Assembly (NCBI RefSeq): GCF_051014445.1 | Contig: NC_135144.1 | Location: 4,154,001-4,218,000 of the forward strand | Length of the DNA stretch: 64,000 bases | Direction of reading: 5' to 3' | DNA from: Colletes latitarsis | Lineage: Eukaryota > Arthropoda > Insecta > Hymenoptera > Colletidae | Shown here: positions 1 through 11,954 of the stretch, in pieces | Layout of the letters: each line of letters starts with the position of its first letter | Position numbering within the stretch: the stretch's first letter is position 1 | Position numbers and translations under genes: made by a program | The notes under the pieces: model-generated | The model's database searches: none | What the model was told of the DNA's origin: nothing | The model's input: the letters and a program-made list of their open reading frames with translations, nothing else

Positions 1-193
1 AAAATAATATTCATTGGAACATTATAAAAATACAGCAATGGAATTAGAATTCAAACAGTGTGGTGAATAAAATTCTCAATTTTGTGGAGCAACGAAAATT
101 TGATACGTAACGTTTAAATTGCATGACAAAAAACAGGAAGGTTTAAAACCCAGGTCTATTCACAGTTTAGACAAATATAAATTAAAGACTAGA

Positions 194-598
194 CAGGGTG
201 TTCAGCCATCCCTGGGAAAATTTTAATAGGATATTCTAGAGGACAAAATAAGACGACAATCAAGTATACCAATTTGTTGATTGAGGTTTCGTTAAAAGGT
301 TATTAACGTTTAAAGTTCCGCCAGTATAATGGCAATTTGTTCACTTACTCAAATTTTTTTCTCGAAAGTATGTAGGATTTCAGGGGTATGTCTATTCAAA
401 AAAAATGATTGTAATTGACGCCTACAGCCCCTACAGCCAAAAATAATTTTTTCAGAATGATTTGAAATTTTTTAATTTAATTTTTTAATAACTTTTTAAC
501 GAAACCTTAGTCAAGAAATTGATATTATTGATTTTCGTCTTATTTTGGCCTCTAGAATCTCCCATTAAAATTTTTCCCAGGGATGGCCGAACACCCTG
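194..598 (-). mobile_element. CAGGGTG-family TIR element, short form
   Basis: A non-autonomous inverted-repeat element of about 405 bp. The left end begins CAGGGTGTTCAGCCATCCC and the right end is its complement, GGGATGGCCGAACACCCTG. The subterminal core AATAAGACGAAAATCAAGAA is seen, with decay, at both ends. The interior holds a single copy of the family's ~140 bp unit, read on the minus strand (features in this family are given + when the unit reads TTTCAAATCG...GGTCAATTACAATCA). The flanks are GA and CA rather than clean TA, so this is an old copy. Short reading frames inside it are not conserved between copies and are not called as genes. Confidence 0.85.
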
Positions 599-601
599 CA
601 T

Positions 602-2829
602 ACGATCGAATGTAGGAAATAATTCTGAGAAAGTTATGATATAAAATAGACTAAAAAGGATTGGAAAAGTGAATTTAAGATTGTTAGTGTACTTTCTTGA
701 CAGTTTCATTTTTCGTGATCGTAAAACTTGGTAGATGCACCGTGTATGTCGAATATCTCGGATGAATGAACTTATTACCGCAAACTTCAGTCTGTGTCGT
801 GGAATTCTATCGTAAGCTTCCCATTGGCGATGGCAAGACTGCAAACACGTTGGAGCGCTCAAAAGTCCGAGTCTGCTTTCGCGTCAGCGAAATTTTCTCG
901 AAGAATAACGCGCCGAGCAGAAAGCGTCCCCAGTCGAATCGACGTACAAAGATCGAGAGCACATTTACCGGAATTTACATTTCTATGAAGTTGCATCTTC
1001 AAAGGCATCCTTTACCCTCTTCAGCCACGCAACCCCCTAAAAGATTTTCATTAAAAGCGTTGTAAAATCAATGTTTCTTTTTAGCAAAATTTTTTGAAGA
1101 TGTGTCTTGGAAAGCGTGCCTTTAAAAATACTTCTTGTAAATTTCGATAATAATACTTTGTTTAAGGGTGTATACATCCTTGATATCGAAGGGGTGAGCA
1201 CTCCTTTACATTTCAAATTCGACAGAGGTGTGCTCGTGCATAATTGTAAAGGAGTCTTTGTACAAGGCAGACGATGCATGGAAACGTTTATGAACGTATT
1301 AAAGCTTTTGAGCTTGACGATAACATTTATGTACATGATGGTTTGAAGTTTGTAATTGTATGCTATGCAGGATAGAGAGCCTGTTATGAATATGTTAACG
1401 TCGAAGAATTTTAATGTTACGTTTTATAAAGTACTGTGATAAAATTTCGCGAGTGTTGATGCGTAACGTTAAGAAAGTTAATTTAAAGCATGCATTAAAA
1501 GTAACTACAGAACTATTGCTTTTCGACACGTCGACTCCCAAACCCCTCAAATTGTCCACGAAAACGATATTATGATTTTAGACAATGTATCTTTTTACAG
1601 CCTCGTTAAAATTCAAGAGTCCTATCTACATTTATTTTCTTTAGCATCTAATCTTGAAAATTAATTTTGTTAACTTCTTAGTGAAAAGTTACATAACTAA
1701 CTTATGGGTGACGTGACAGTGAATGTATTAAGTACTTTAGCAATATCCCAAAACAAAATGTAATTTATTTTCATTACTTTTATTTTTAAAGATAGACTCA
1801 ATAATTTACAGAAGTTGTTATCTTTCCGAATAACATGAAAAATTCGATTTTTTCGAAGTTTCTAGTTATTTCAAATTGATGATTATTAGTACAAATTTGT
1901 CGGACTAGTACTGCCAAGGAAATGAAAGTGTCAAATATATTTTAAATATGCTTTGTGTATATACACAAAGGGGCGAAAAGCAGCTTGCTGGAAGAACGAA
2001 CTTTTTGTAAGATGAGATTGAGTTTTAGGCGAAAAGAGAGAGACTGGATGAGCATTCAGAAACGTTCTCCCATTCTGTTTCTTTATAAAGGCATCGATAC
2101 CGGCTGAAAATGCGCCCCTATTTTCTTACGTTACCATGAATGTCTTTTGCGAACTGTTCCAAGCACTAGCAGCCCGAGGGGCGAGATTCGAAACGCGAGG
2201 CTACAGTCGATTTTCTACGGAAACCCTCGAATATTTAGAAGATAAATTCTGCCCTTAGAGGGAATTTCTTGCGGCCTGCAATTGTCTGCTTCGAATATTG
2301 CTTCTTCAACGGATTTCATATTCGCGTGGCCAAATGAAATTCGATCAAGTTTGTCTCGTCACTTCAGCTAGAAAATGAAATTCTGTTTCTCTTCCTTTCA
2401 CCCTATACGGAAAAATTCAATAATTCTAGTAAAAGGATGTCGATTTTCTGGATGGAGCAGTCAACCATATTCGTTTTCTGGACTAGGTTTTCTTGTATCA
2501 TGTTATTGCCTTCTTCTTCCCCCCTGAAACGTACAACTGGAATTTCCTTCGAAAGATAGTGTTTCGTACTTATTAAGTTTCGTAAGTTTAGAATTTAATT
2601 TGAATAAATGGTATAAAACATGATTAATATTTCTTAGCGTTGTTAGGAGTAATTGGTAACACTATAATAAATATGACTGTAAGAATAAATGTTTTTCTAC
2701 TTTATTATGCGATTTTTGTTCTATGTACATGTTTGGAACTTCCATTTCTTAAAATTTTATATACATATATTATACTGTTATTATATTAAAACTAAAATAA
2801 ATACGAAATATGGGTAGCTAGCATTGAAC
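602..2829. other. Unannotated stretch, no gene recognised
   Basis: Ordinary AT-rich DNA with short overlapping frames on both strands and no recognisable protein motif. A perfect 10 bp stem (CTCCTTTACA at 1201, its complement at 1245) sits in overlapping frames at 1037-1346, but nothing supports a gene or an RNA there. A slightly more GC-rich patch at about 2160-2350 has no identifiable content. Confidence 0.5.
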
Positions 2830-3150
2830 AGAGATGTGCAAAATAATTTAAATAATCAGTTTTACGAGTAACGAATTACGGGTGACGAATAAAAAATAAA
2901 CAACTGTTTATCCGTTTTTCATTAAATAAAAATAAAAATTTTAATTAGGATATTTCAGTTTATCAATAAACTTATTAAATTTATAAATAAGTTTATTCCA
3001 ATTATTTTAATGGTTATATATTGATAATCTTTAACACAAACTCAAATACTTTAATTAAAATTTTTATTTTTATTTAATGAATAACGGATAAACAATTTTT
3101 TGTTTTTTATACGTTATTCGTAATTTTTATCTAAATAAAGTTATCCGGTG
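2830..3150. repeat. Small foldback (inverted repeat) element
   Basis: Two arms of about 80 bp face each other across roughly 100 bp. The left arm runs about 2868-2948 and contains GTTTATCCGTTTTTCATTAA. The right arm, about 3052-3130, holds the near-complement TTAATGAATAACGGATAAAC. Homology weakens outward to about 2830 and 3150. No coding potential is seen. This is a MITE-like foldback of unknown superfamily, and I could not define a target duplication. Confidence 0.65.
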
Positions 3151-3986
3151 TTGAGAAATTCATTATAAATAATAATTTGTTTTACATTTATTTTGCATTT
3201 ATTTAAATTTTTTATATAATAGTTTGCCGATGTCTTCAATATAAGTCAAAGAGACATTTTCTGAGATTCCTTTTATTACCAAAAAAGAATCCTCAGGTAT
3301 ATTTCTCATTATATTTGTGGTTTAATTTTACGTTATCGAGCAAAACAGTTATGTTAGATTAAAATAAAAGGATCTTTATACAAACATGTTTATCACAATT
3401 TTACCCCTTCTAACAAAAGTTAGGAACAATTTGTTTCCCAAAGTTAGTGTTTCGTCGTAGGTTGGACTTACTAGAGAGGTTGTCCAGCAAACCCTGTTTA
3501 AACATGACCAGGTATTGGGAACTAAATTTCGTATCGGATTTGTCAAACAGGTCGGTTCCTTCCGACGTACAAACTCGCTCGAACGTTAAACGACGCCTCG
3601 AAGTCGAGACGACCGCTTATTACATTAACATAAAAATGGTTTTCGCATAAAAATGCGACAGGGAGCAGAGACGAGTTTCTTCCATTGGATTGCCAACGCC
3701 CACTCATGCAATCCACTACATCAGTAATTTAATGTATCCGTAATCTAGTTTAAGGCCGATCTTAACGCAGAGAATAGCAGATGAAACCGTTTTTATTCCT
3801 TTTCTCTCCGAATGGTTGCCCTAAGCATTTGAAGAAAATTCTACTAGACTTTGAAAACTACGTTTTTAATATTATATTTCTTCAACTTACCTAAAATATT
3901 GTTTCCTTCGAAGAGATTATTTCATAATCGAAAGACCTGTATAAAAAAGATCAGACAACTTTAAAAACAACGTCGTTTGAAATGTC

Positions 3987-5797
3987 GTGTCAAACATCGC
4001 GTTATCTTATTTTACAGTTATTTCATTTTTTAAATACAGTTACATTAGCTTAATTCAATTACGTTATTTTACATCACAACTTAATTTTGTCATTGACTAT
4101 TATGTTCCCTTCATTACCTATTACACCTCTTCCTATTATTCCTGGTTTTCCGGCGAAAAATCTCTTCACAGATGTTTCAAAATCATTAAATCGTACGAAA
4201 ACTATTTAATCTTTGCAAGGATTTTGTAAAATGCTTTGTAAACGCTGCTGGAAGAAACATCTCACTTATGCTGAATCATATATTCCTCTAAACATAAAAT
4301 CATTTTGGAGTTTTTTTAATTCATTAAAGAAATCTACATTATCAGCCTCGTGTTATACATATGCAGATAACATGTTGATAGATGGAGAAACGTCTCTCTT
4401 GATATTGGTGAAATATTTACATGTATTAATGAACTTAAAAATAATTGTGACCCGAAATATGACCTTATTCCTCCTACATTTTTTAAATCGTGTAATTTTA
4501 TTATGTACAGAGTCTTATGGTTGACATTCAATAAATCCTTATCTGCTGGTATTTTTTCTAAGTTATGAAAATTACGTTTAATTAAGCCGATTTCTAAATG
4601 TGCTAACTCCATGTCAATTTCAAATTTTGGACTTGTTAGTATACAAAATGTCATGCATAAGATTTCGGAAAATTTAATTAGTCGTAAACTAACATTTCTA
4701 TGGAAAAACATCATCATTGATGGGAAATATGGCTTCTTTGTCGGTCGATTGATAGTAACTAATCTTGCGGAGTATCATTACTATTTGCCCGGTTGTATTG
4801 ATAAACGCGTACAAATCAATACCGTGTACATTGACTTCTCAAAAGCCTTTGTTTCTTTTAATATTTCAATCTTAACTTTTAAATTAACGACGTGGAGAAC
4901 TGACAGCTATATGCTTTCTTGGCTATCTAGTTTCTTATCGGAAAGAGTTCGAACAATTCAATTCAAGAACAATAAAAGAGAAATAAAAGCTACATCTGGT
5001 GTTCCACAAGGTTCTCATTTGGGGTTTTTCCTATTTACATTATATATTAATGGCATCTCTAAAGTATTCTTGCACGCTTAATTTTTATTATATGCTGACG
5101 ATCTTAAGATTTATGTGTCTATAATCAGCAAAGCGCCCAACTAATTCAAGATGACCTTGACAGACTTCAGGAATGGTGCTCGTTAAATAAATTGTCTCTC
5201 AATCTAGATAAGTGTCATATTGTTAGATTTAGTAATAAAAAAAATAACCTAGTTTATGATTATACTTCAAATGGAAACCCCGCTTAATCATATTAAAATC
5301 TTGATATTATTTTTTCTTTTAACTTACTTTTCAAAAAAATGATTTCACATGATTCCAGCTCTCTGAGACTAATTTATAAATATTCCAAATTCTTCAACAA
5401 CATTAATAGGCTAAACATTTTCTATTATACTCTAACAAGACTTATTCTGAAATATGGCAGTATCATTTGGACTGCATACTATAAAACTTATATCGATAAC
5501 ACTGAAAGAGTGCAAATCTTCAAACATTGCATAATAAAAGGAAAATTACCGATATTATGTTTGTAAGTAACCTAATCATCATATTTCATGCCCAACAATT
5601 CAATCGTTCCCCTTGTATGTACCATCAAAATATCACATTCTATTTTATTCTGTAAACTACTGCACAATATGTATATGGATCTCACAATTTTATAAATAGA
5701 ATGATTATTCGTGTTAAGTCCGTACACGCAAAAGCAGATATAATTGAACAATCCTTAAAAAGTCTAAAACTACCACTGCAGCGTATTGTACATTAAT
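3987..5797 (+). pseudogene. Decayed non-LTR retrotransposon (LINE) ORF2, reverse transcriptase
   Basis: Remnant of the reverse transcriptase ORF of a LINE, split by stops and frameshifts. In order: an endonuclease-RT linker with VPFITYYTSS..WFSGE at about 4100-4160; a pre-RT segment with IPLNIKSFWSFFNSLKKS near 4284-4337; RT motif A TVYIDFSKAF near 4820-4850; motif B SGVPQGSHLGFFLF at about 4997-5040; motif C YADD with LKIY at about 5091-5111 in a shifted frame; then DDLDRLQEWCSLNKLSLNLD. A C-terminal piece with LILKYGSIIWTAYY follows at 5339-5566, and weak homology runs to about 5797. The YADD box and the SGVPQGS motif identify a LINE reverse transcriptase; the layout resembles the Jockey/CR1 group, which is inference. 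I see no endonuclease, ORF1 or poly(A) tail, so the copy is truncated at both ends and inactive. Confidence 0.88.
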
Positions 5798-5799
5798 TT

Positions 5800-7630
5800 T
5801 TATAAAATTCGATAAGCGATAATATTTCTTCTCTATAATTTTTATTATGTTTTCCCTTACATATTACTTCTTTTTACACTAAAGAGTTTTTCCCTTGAAT
5901 AAATGAATAATACTTTCAAGAAATAACTTTGAAAATAATACTTCTATATTGAAAGTACTGAAATAATGAAATACTCTTGAAAATAATTTGTAAATACATT
6001 TGCACGTTAGTAAAAAGGTAATCAACAAAGTAAAAAGTATACTCTATTTCTGTTTTTAGAATCTTTATTGACTTTTTATATATTATTTATATATAATGCA
6101 AGATACTATGTGTAATCTGCATCAAAATCGCCATTCATAGAGCTTTTAATACCTTTGCATGGTATATAAATTTTAGATAGAGTGCTTTTACACGAACTAT
6201 ACCGATCTTTATGAAGTACGACTGCGTGAAAAATATCACGGAGCAGAAGTGAAAATTACGTGGTTCAGAAAACTTCAATACACATTTTTCCATCGTTATA
6301 TCGAATATAGAAGACTCCGTTTTCATCGATAAATTAATATTAACAATTTCGGTCTCTTTCGTATTCGGTCGAATCGTATTATACATATGATTCGTTGACT
6401 AGAAATCACTTTTTCGTGAGTTTTCCATGAACGTGTGAACCCGAAAAAGCAATTGTGACCAGAGAAATTGTTTTCCCAGAATTTGTTGTTTTTCAGTATT
6501 CAAGGTTTCCTATTTCCTTTTGACACTTTGTTCTTTTAAAATTCTCAACAATTACGAGCATTTTCCAAATAAAATAATACTGTTTTCGATTAATCGAGCA
6601 CAATTGCTAGTTACGGTGCATGATTCGTTCAAGACTCGTAAGAAGTTCCCGAGAGTGGCACTAAAACGATTTCGCTGCGTCAAATATCACCCGGGTTAAC
6701 AAAGTTAAGTCGAAGTTCGACCAAAGTTAAACGATATTTTTTACCGAGTTTACTGCAATACCGTTTGTTTCTTCGACACAATTACTGAATTAGTCTACGA
6801 TGTTCGAGTAAATTTTAATTGCGAAACTTTTATTCGGTTACCCGCGAAACTGCTGCTGCGCTTGGGACTATGTTTCCCATTTCTGCTGATAGAGAAAACG
6901 ATACAGTCGAATTGTTGCAACTTATTTTAAGCGGATTCCTTTTCTATTAAAAAAATACTTCTAAACTAATTAATTTGGATAATGTACTTGATAAAAGTTA
7001 TCAGGTCAACTGGAGTTGTAGATTGCTGTTGGTAAACTTCTTTTAATTTTCCTCTGCATACCTTTCTGAAATGATTATTTTATATTTTTCACAAGTTTTG
7101 GTAGATAAAAATTCCACATCATTCCACATTAAAATTATAATTTCGTATCTGATTTTTTTTTATTACTTAGTAATTTTTTTTGTCGAATACGATATTTCAC
7201 AATGATTTTATTATACTTATAATTCTAAAATTTATAAATATAATAAAATTTAAAAAAATTTATTAATATATTAAATTCTTATACAAAAATATTAATAAAA
7301 TCAGATACGCTTACAACGATTTAAAGTATTTACATCACGTGGTGTCGAAAATGCGAAACCGCCAGAATCGTTGAAGGAATTAACGATAATCATTTTAAAC
7401 GCTTCAAATAAAATTTATACATTGCACCGAAACAAGTAAATTTTATATAGTTGCTTCTGTCTCCTACAAACTATATAAAGTGTCGTGAATTATGACATCC
7501 GGAAAAGTTATTGCTCGTCAGAATATTGCTTTTAACGAATTTTCAAGAAATAAAATCGCTGATATTCTAAATGTTCGTATTAAAAGAAATATCTACTATA
7601 CGAAGCAACTACTTAAGGAACCTGTGAGAC
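5800..7630. other. Unannotated stretch, no gene recognised
   Basis: AT-rich DNA between the LINE remnant and the large foldback. The frame at 6135-6386 on the minus strand has no recognisable motif. The 7130-7300 part is nearly pure A/T. No promoter, RNA gene or repeat could be supported. Confidence 0.5.
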
Positions 7631-7632
7631 TA

Positions 7633-9131
7633 CAGGGTGTCCCGTAAATAGTGTAAGAGCCGGAAATGTAGGGTAGCTGAGACGATTCTGAACAACAATT
7701 TCCTTTGCAAAAATATCGGATGGAGCTTCGTTTTTGAATTATTAACGAAAAACACTGACGAATCACGGCGCGCGCCTACCGCGCGCTCAGGGCCGTCCGA
7801 ACTAAGAGAGCCACCGTGTCGGGTAGGTAGCAAGATGTGCATCGGAGATACGTCGAGAAACGAATACAAATAATTAAAAATACTACCACTGCAACTGTTA
7901 CCTCTGCGGATTGGATAAATCAGCCACCTAAATCGAATTTATTAATTATTTGTATTCGCTGTTTCCAAGGAAGAAGGAATAAAATGTGGGAAGATGCTCT
8001 CGGAATTTTTAGGAAATTAATTCTTCGCACCTGAGTGACGCTTCTCGCCAGAGTGTGTTAAAATTAAAATAAGAATTATTTTCAGAAAGTTAAAATAAAT
8101 ACGGTAAGAACCATTTGTAATCGTTTGTTATTAAAAACTGTACTGGAAAAGCAGACTGAATTTGTGCGTACCGAAACATTCTTCGCATGCAAGGGGTTAA
8201 TAGAGAATTAATTGAAATTCGCCTTATCCATTTACTTGCAAGTTGCAATAGTGCCGGTTAGTGCACCCCTGTCAATCATGGAAAGGTCGAAGACCCCAAT
8301 AAAAATCAGCTGATGGGACGGCCCGGTCACTGCACTCGCTTCTTACCCCGAAAACACTTCACAGCACGGTCACTAGCACTTTTCACTTTTACATTTTCGG
8401 GGTAAGAAGCGGGTGCATTGACCGGGCCGTCCCATCAGCTGATTTTTATTGGGGTCTTCGACCTTTCCGTGATCGACAGGAGTGCACTAACCGGGCCTTA
8501 TTGTCAGCGCAGCAGAGCAACTTGCTAGTAAATGGGTAAGTCGAATTTCAATTATTTTTCTATTAAAGCCTTTGCATTCGAGGAATGTTTCGGTACGCAC
8601 AAATCCAGCCTGCTTTTCCAGTACAGTTTTTAATAACAAACGATTACAAATGGTTCTTACCGTATTTATTTTAATTTTCTGGAAATAATTCTTATTTTAA
8701 TTTTAACACACTCTGGCGAGAAGCGTTACTCAGGTGTGAAGAATTAATTTCCTAAAAATTCCGAGAGCATCTTCCCACATTTTATTCCTTCTTCCTTGGA
8801 AACAGCGCATACAAATAATTAATAAATTCGATTTAGCTGTCTGATTTATCCAATCCGCAGAGGTAACAGTTGTGGTGGTAGTATTTTTAATTATTTGTAT
8901 TCGTTCCTCGACGTATCTCCGATGCACATCTTGCTACCTACCCGACACGGTGGCTCTCTTAGTTCGGACGGCCCTGAGCGCGCGGCAGGCAAGCGCCGTG
9001 ATTCGTCAGTGTTTTTCGTTAATAATTCAAAAACGAAGCTCCATCCGACATTTTTGCAAAGGAAATTGTTGTTCAGAATCGTCTCAGCTACCCCACATTC
9101 CCGGCTCTTACACTATTTACGGGACACCCTG
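7633..9131. mobile_element. 1.5 kb near-perfect foldback transposon with TA flanks
   Basis: The element begins CAGGGTGTCCCGTAAATAGT and ends with the complement, ATTTACGGGACACCCTG, flanked by TA on both sides. The two arms (about 7633-8354 and 8394-9131) are near-identical complements with only about 39 nt between them, so the transcript or single strand would fold into a hairpin of more than 700 bp. Matching frames of about 65 codons appear in both arms (7837-8034 plus, 8730-8927 minus), but the mirror image alone explains them and they match nothing I know. The terminal CAGGGTG agrees with the 405-1400 bp family elsewhere in the window, yet the sequence beyond it is different. Probably a non-autonomous Tc1/mariner-type element. 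Confidence 0.85.
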
Positions 9132-9146
9132 TATAAGTGAAACGTA

Positions 9147-10403
9147 TAGTCCGGGCCACAATATAGCGAGGTCGTAAACTCGAGTGGGTGTCAAAGTTTA
9201 CACATTTCAGCTCCCGAAACAAATGAATTGACAGAAATACGAGCAGTTAAGGGCCTTAGGCCACAGTCAGGGCCGTACGAAGAAATATTTTATCTAGTGT
9301 CGCCATTTTTAGAGGTATCGTAACAGGTAAAGGTCTTACTCAAGTCTTTAATATCTTAATTTATTAAAATTTTTAATGGGAAATTCTAGAGGCCAAAATA
9401 AGACGAAAATCAAGAATATCAATTTGTTGATAGAGGCTTCGTTAAAAAGTTATTAACAATTAAATTAAAAAATTTCAAATCGTCCTGGAAAAATTATTTT
9501 CGTTTGACAATTTCAATCATTTTTGGTCAATAGACATATCCCTGAAATCTTACGCATTTTCGAGAAAAAAATTCTTTACCAAAAACATAATATGAGAGCT
9601 AGAAATGCTTCCCCGAAATTTCATGCGAATCTTTAAAATGTCATAAGTTCTGAACGGATTAGACGATTTTAATGTTTAAAAAAGCAAACTACGCGTATTT
9701 TGATGGAGAATATGTTCAAATCGCAAAAATATTCGAAAAGTTCGTCCTTGACCCTGCAAAATGAGAAAAACCCCATAAAAATGGTCTAATTTTCAAACGA
9801 CCATAACTGCTACAATAGTGAATATATTTGAATCAAACTTTTTTCTAAAGTAGAGCTCATGGGTACCTACAAAAAAGTATTAGGCAACTTTTCTGTAGGA
9901 TGTCAAACGAAATTACTAAAAATAAAAAACGAATATTTAAGAAAAATCGATAGGTGGTAGATGCCTAAATTTTTCGGCGAAATTGAAAAGTTTCGAATCA
10001 TTCTGGAAAAATTATTTTCGATTGTGGAGGACAATTATAATCATTTTTGGTGAATAGATATACTTCCAAAATCTTATCCACTTTCGAGAAAAAAATTCAG
10101 TACTGGCGGAACTTTAAACGTTAATAACTTCTTAACGAATCCACCATCAACAAATTGGTATTCTTGATTTTCGTCTTATTTTGGCCTCTAGAATCTCCCA
10201 TTAAAATTTTTCCCAGAGGTGGGTGAACATCCTGTATATGCATGTAGAAAATGAAAAAAGATAGTGCAGTTATGGACACAGAAAAACATTCAGAAAGGCA
10301 CCCTCAAGCAAAATGTCATGTACGGTCCTAAGTGGCGCAGCAGTAGTCGGTCTCAACCCTCAAGAGTTTAGTTTACGACCTTGCTATATTTTGGCCCGGA
10401 CTA
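9147..10403. mobile_element. TIR element beginning TAGTCCGGGCC, interrupted by a CAGGGTG-family copy
   Basis: Matching inverted ends lie at 9147 (TAGTCCGGGCCACAATATAG) and 10403 (complement of TAGTCCGGGCCAAAATATAG), each about 34 bp with two mismatches. Both are bordered by TA, at 9145-9146 and 10404-10405. Between them lie about 220 bp on the left and about 170 bp on the right of the host element, with a CAGGGTG-family copy at 9366-10234 in the middle. No transposase frame is visible, so it is non-autonomous. Its left end starts only 15 bp after the 1.5 kb foldback. Confidence 0.75.
9366..10234 (+). mobile_element. CAGGGTG-family TIR element, long form, left-truncated
   Basis: Recognised from the subterminal core at about 9397-9417 and its complement at about 10165-10185, ending ACATCCTG at 10234. 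The outermost ~20 bp of the left end are missing. The interior holds two ~140 bp units and the family's long module. Within that module an ATG-initiated frame starts at 9858 (MGTYKKVLGN...), which recurs in other copies. It sits inside the TAGTCCGGGCC element and is therefore the younger of the two insertions. Confidence 0.8.
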
Positions 10404-10699
10404 TACCGTCGCATCGGGTGCCAGCTAGGTAGCCGCGTGAATTTTCTTTTAAATTCTGAAGGGTTGTAAGGCCCTCTCAACCGTCATGGTATATACGCGG
10501 GTTCTTAGGTCGTCGCTCGCCAAATTAATATTGAGCGACTAGTTAATTGTGTCAGAAGCTGTTTTCTGCGATACAATTGCTATGTCCTTTACATTGTGAT
10601 GATCGAACAACGAATGGTTCACGAGACGATTGAACTTTCTGAGTTGTGATTTCTTTGAAGATCGAATGACAAGTCGTTCCCGAAACGATGGAACTGCAG

Positions 10700-11165
10700 A
10701 TTTTGAAACGTTAACTTCGAACTTTCAGCGACGAGTGTTCGAAGTTTCCGAAGCCCGTTTCCTTCTCAGTGCGAAACGCGATTTTGGGGATTTGTCATCC
10801 GATTCGCGTTGATTTTTCTGGTTCATCGATTGGCCACCGACTTAGGGGAGAAGGATCGATTTTCCTGCTTCGTTGGACAGAAAACTCTTCCCTCACACCC
10901 GATCGTGATGGAGGAAAAGTTCCAGATCACCCTGGATGAAGGTGACCGAGGTCCCTTCCCCAAGTCGAAGGCCCCGTTAATTTTGCCGAGGAGAAAACGA
11001 GACTCCGGATTAAGACGCGTAGCTGCACGTGCGTTGCAGCCGTTTTATAGCTGTATTGTTCCACGAATTGGCGATAGTCGTTGTAGAGGACCGTGCCACC
11101 CGTGGAACAATACAGCCCTTCGTCGGTCAACTCGGGCCTTGCGCTTTCGGATGGCTAAAGCGCTC
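10700..11165 (+). repeat. GC-rich dispersed repeat, copy 1, with a conserved hairpin
   Basis: Homologous to the minus strand of 43785-44230. Shared blocks include GATTGGCCA..GACTTAGGGGAGAAGGA near 10828-10857, AAGGCCCCGTTAATTT near 10968-10983, GACTCCGGATTA at about 11000 and GTCAACTCGGGC at about 11127. A perfect 15 bp stem is formed by CTGTATTGTTCCACG (11051-11065) and CGTGGAACAATACAG (11101-11115). Frames here (10809-11171 plus, 10927-11130 minus) are in a different frame from the best frame of copy 2 and are interrupted when aligned, so I do not call a protein. It could be a solo LTR or an old retroposed RNA; no clear TG...CA boundaries were found. The stretch 10406-10700 upstream is similar in base composition but not clearly part of it. 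Confidence 0.65.
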
Positions 11166-11675
11166 GACTAATTTGCGATGAAATTTGCCAGATACGGACT
11201 ATTCGAAGACATTTTCAACAAAGTCACGTCTCCGCATCTTGCAACATAAAGGGACGGAAAACCCCGAGCTGACCGAACGGAACACTAAGTTTCACGAATA
11301 ATCTCCAAGTTCGAGTTTATCCGTAACGTTTCATTAAAATTAAATTCGAATGTGTTAATCGCCAACAGATAATAATACCATGAGTATAAATGGAAAATTA
11401 GCCACGCAATTACGGAGCATACTCCTTTTACGGGAAGTTCAAAAGTAGTGTTTTAATGGAAGCAGATGGTACTCTGTAAGAAGTCGTTTCGTCCTAGATT
11501 ACTTGTGATTCGGCAACCTATTGCTTCAGATGGAATTTACACGTGGTTAAAAATAACTCCTCTACTGGGCGATTCTACAAAATGGAATAACCTGCATTTC
11601 CTTTTTAAACGATGATAAAAAAAAAAAAAAATGAAATACAGAAGACAATTAAAGCTCACGACAAAAACCATCCTT

Positions 11676-11905
11676 TTTATGATATAGTTTTCTTTTATGC
11701 AACGGTGCATGCATCACAAATATAAAAGTACAAAGCTAGAACCATTTAAAATGTAGTATATTACGTTATAAAATTATTTCATTTCTGCAGTTATTCAAAC
11801 GCTTCACCCTGAACGTTTAAAGCTTCCATGTATTTCTTGCTATATTGCTATTAAATTTTTAAATTTTATACTAATTATACTTGCTCACTTTATTTTAACA
11901 TTTAT
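11676..11905. repeat. Tandem segmental duplication, copy 1 (intact)
   Basis: About 230 bp that recur at 11955-12413. Shared blocks include ATCACAAATATAAAAGTACA, CCATTTAAAATGTA and TTTCTGCAGTTATTCAAA, in the same order and orientation. The two copies start about 280 bp apart. No coding content is visible. The interval 11176-11675 before it holds nothing I can identify beyond an A15 run at about 11618. Confidence 0.7.
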
Positions 11906-11954
11906 GACATCGATTCAATCAACAATTTTGGAACTTTTTACAAATGAGCGATAA

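Noticed and set aside
1201..1254. 10 bp perfect stem CTCCTTTACA/TGTAAAGGAG
   Set aside because: A single short hairpin with no second copy and no other RNA feature. Expected by chance in 64 kb.
4334..4717. 127-codon minus frame
   Set aside because: Antisense shadow of the LINE reverse transcriptase remnant on the plus strand.
7837..8034. 65-codon frame present in both arms of the 1.5 kb foldback
   Set aside because: Presence in both arms follows from the palindrome and is not independent evidence of coding. No known motif.
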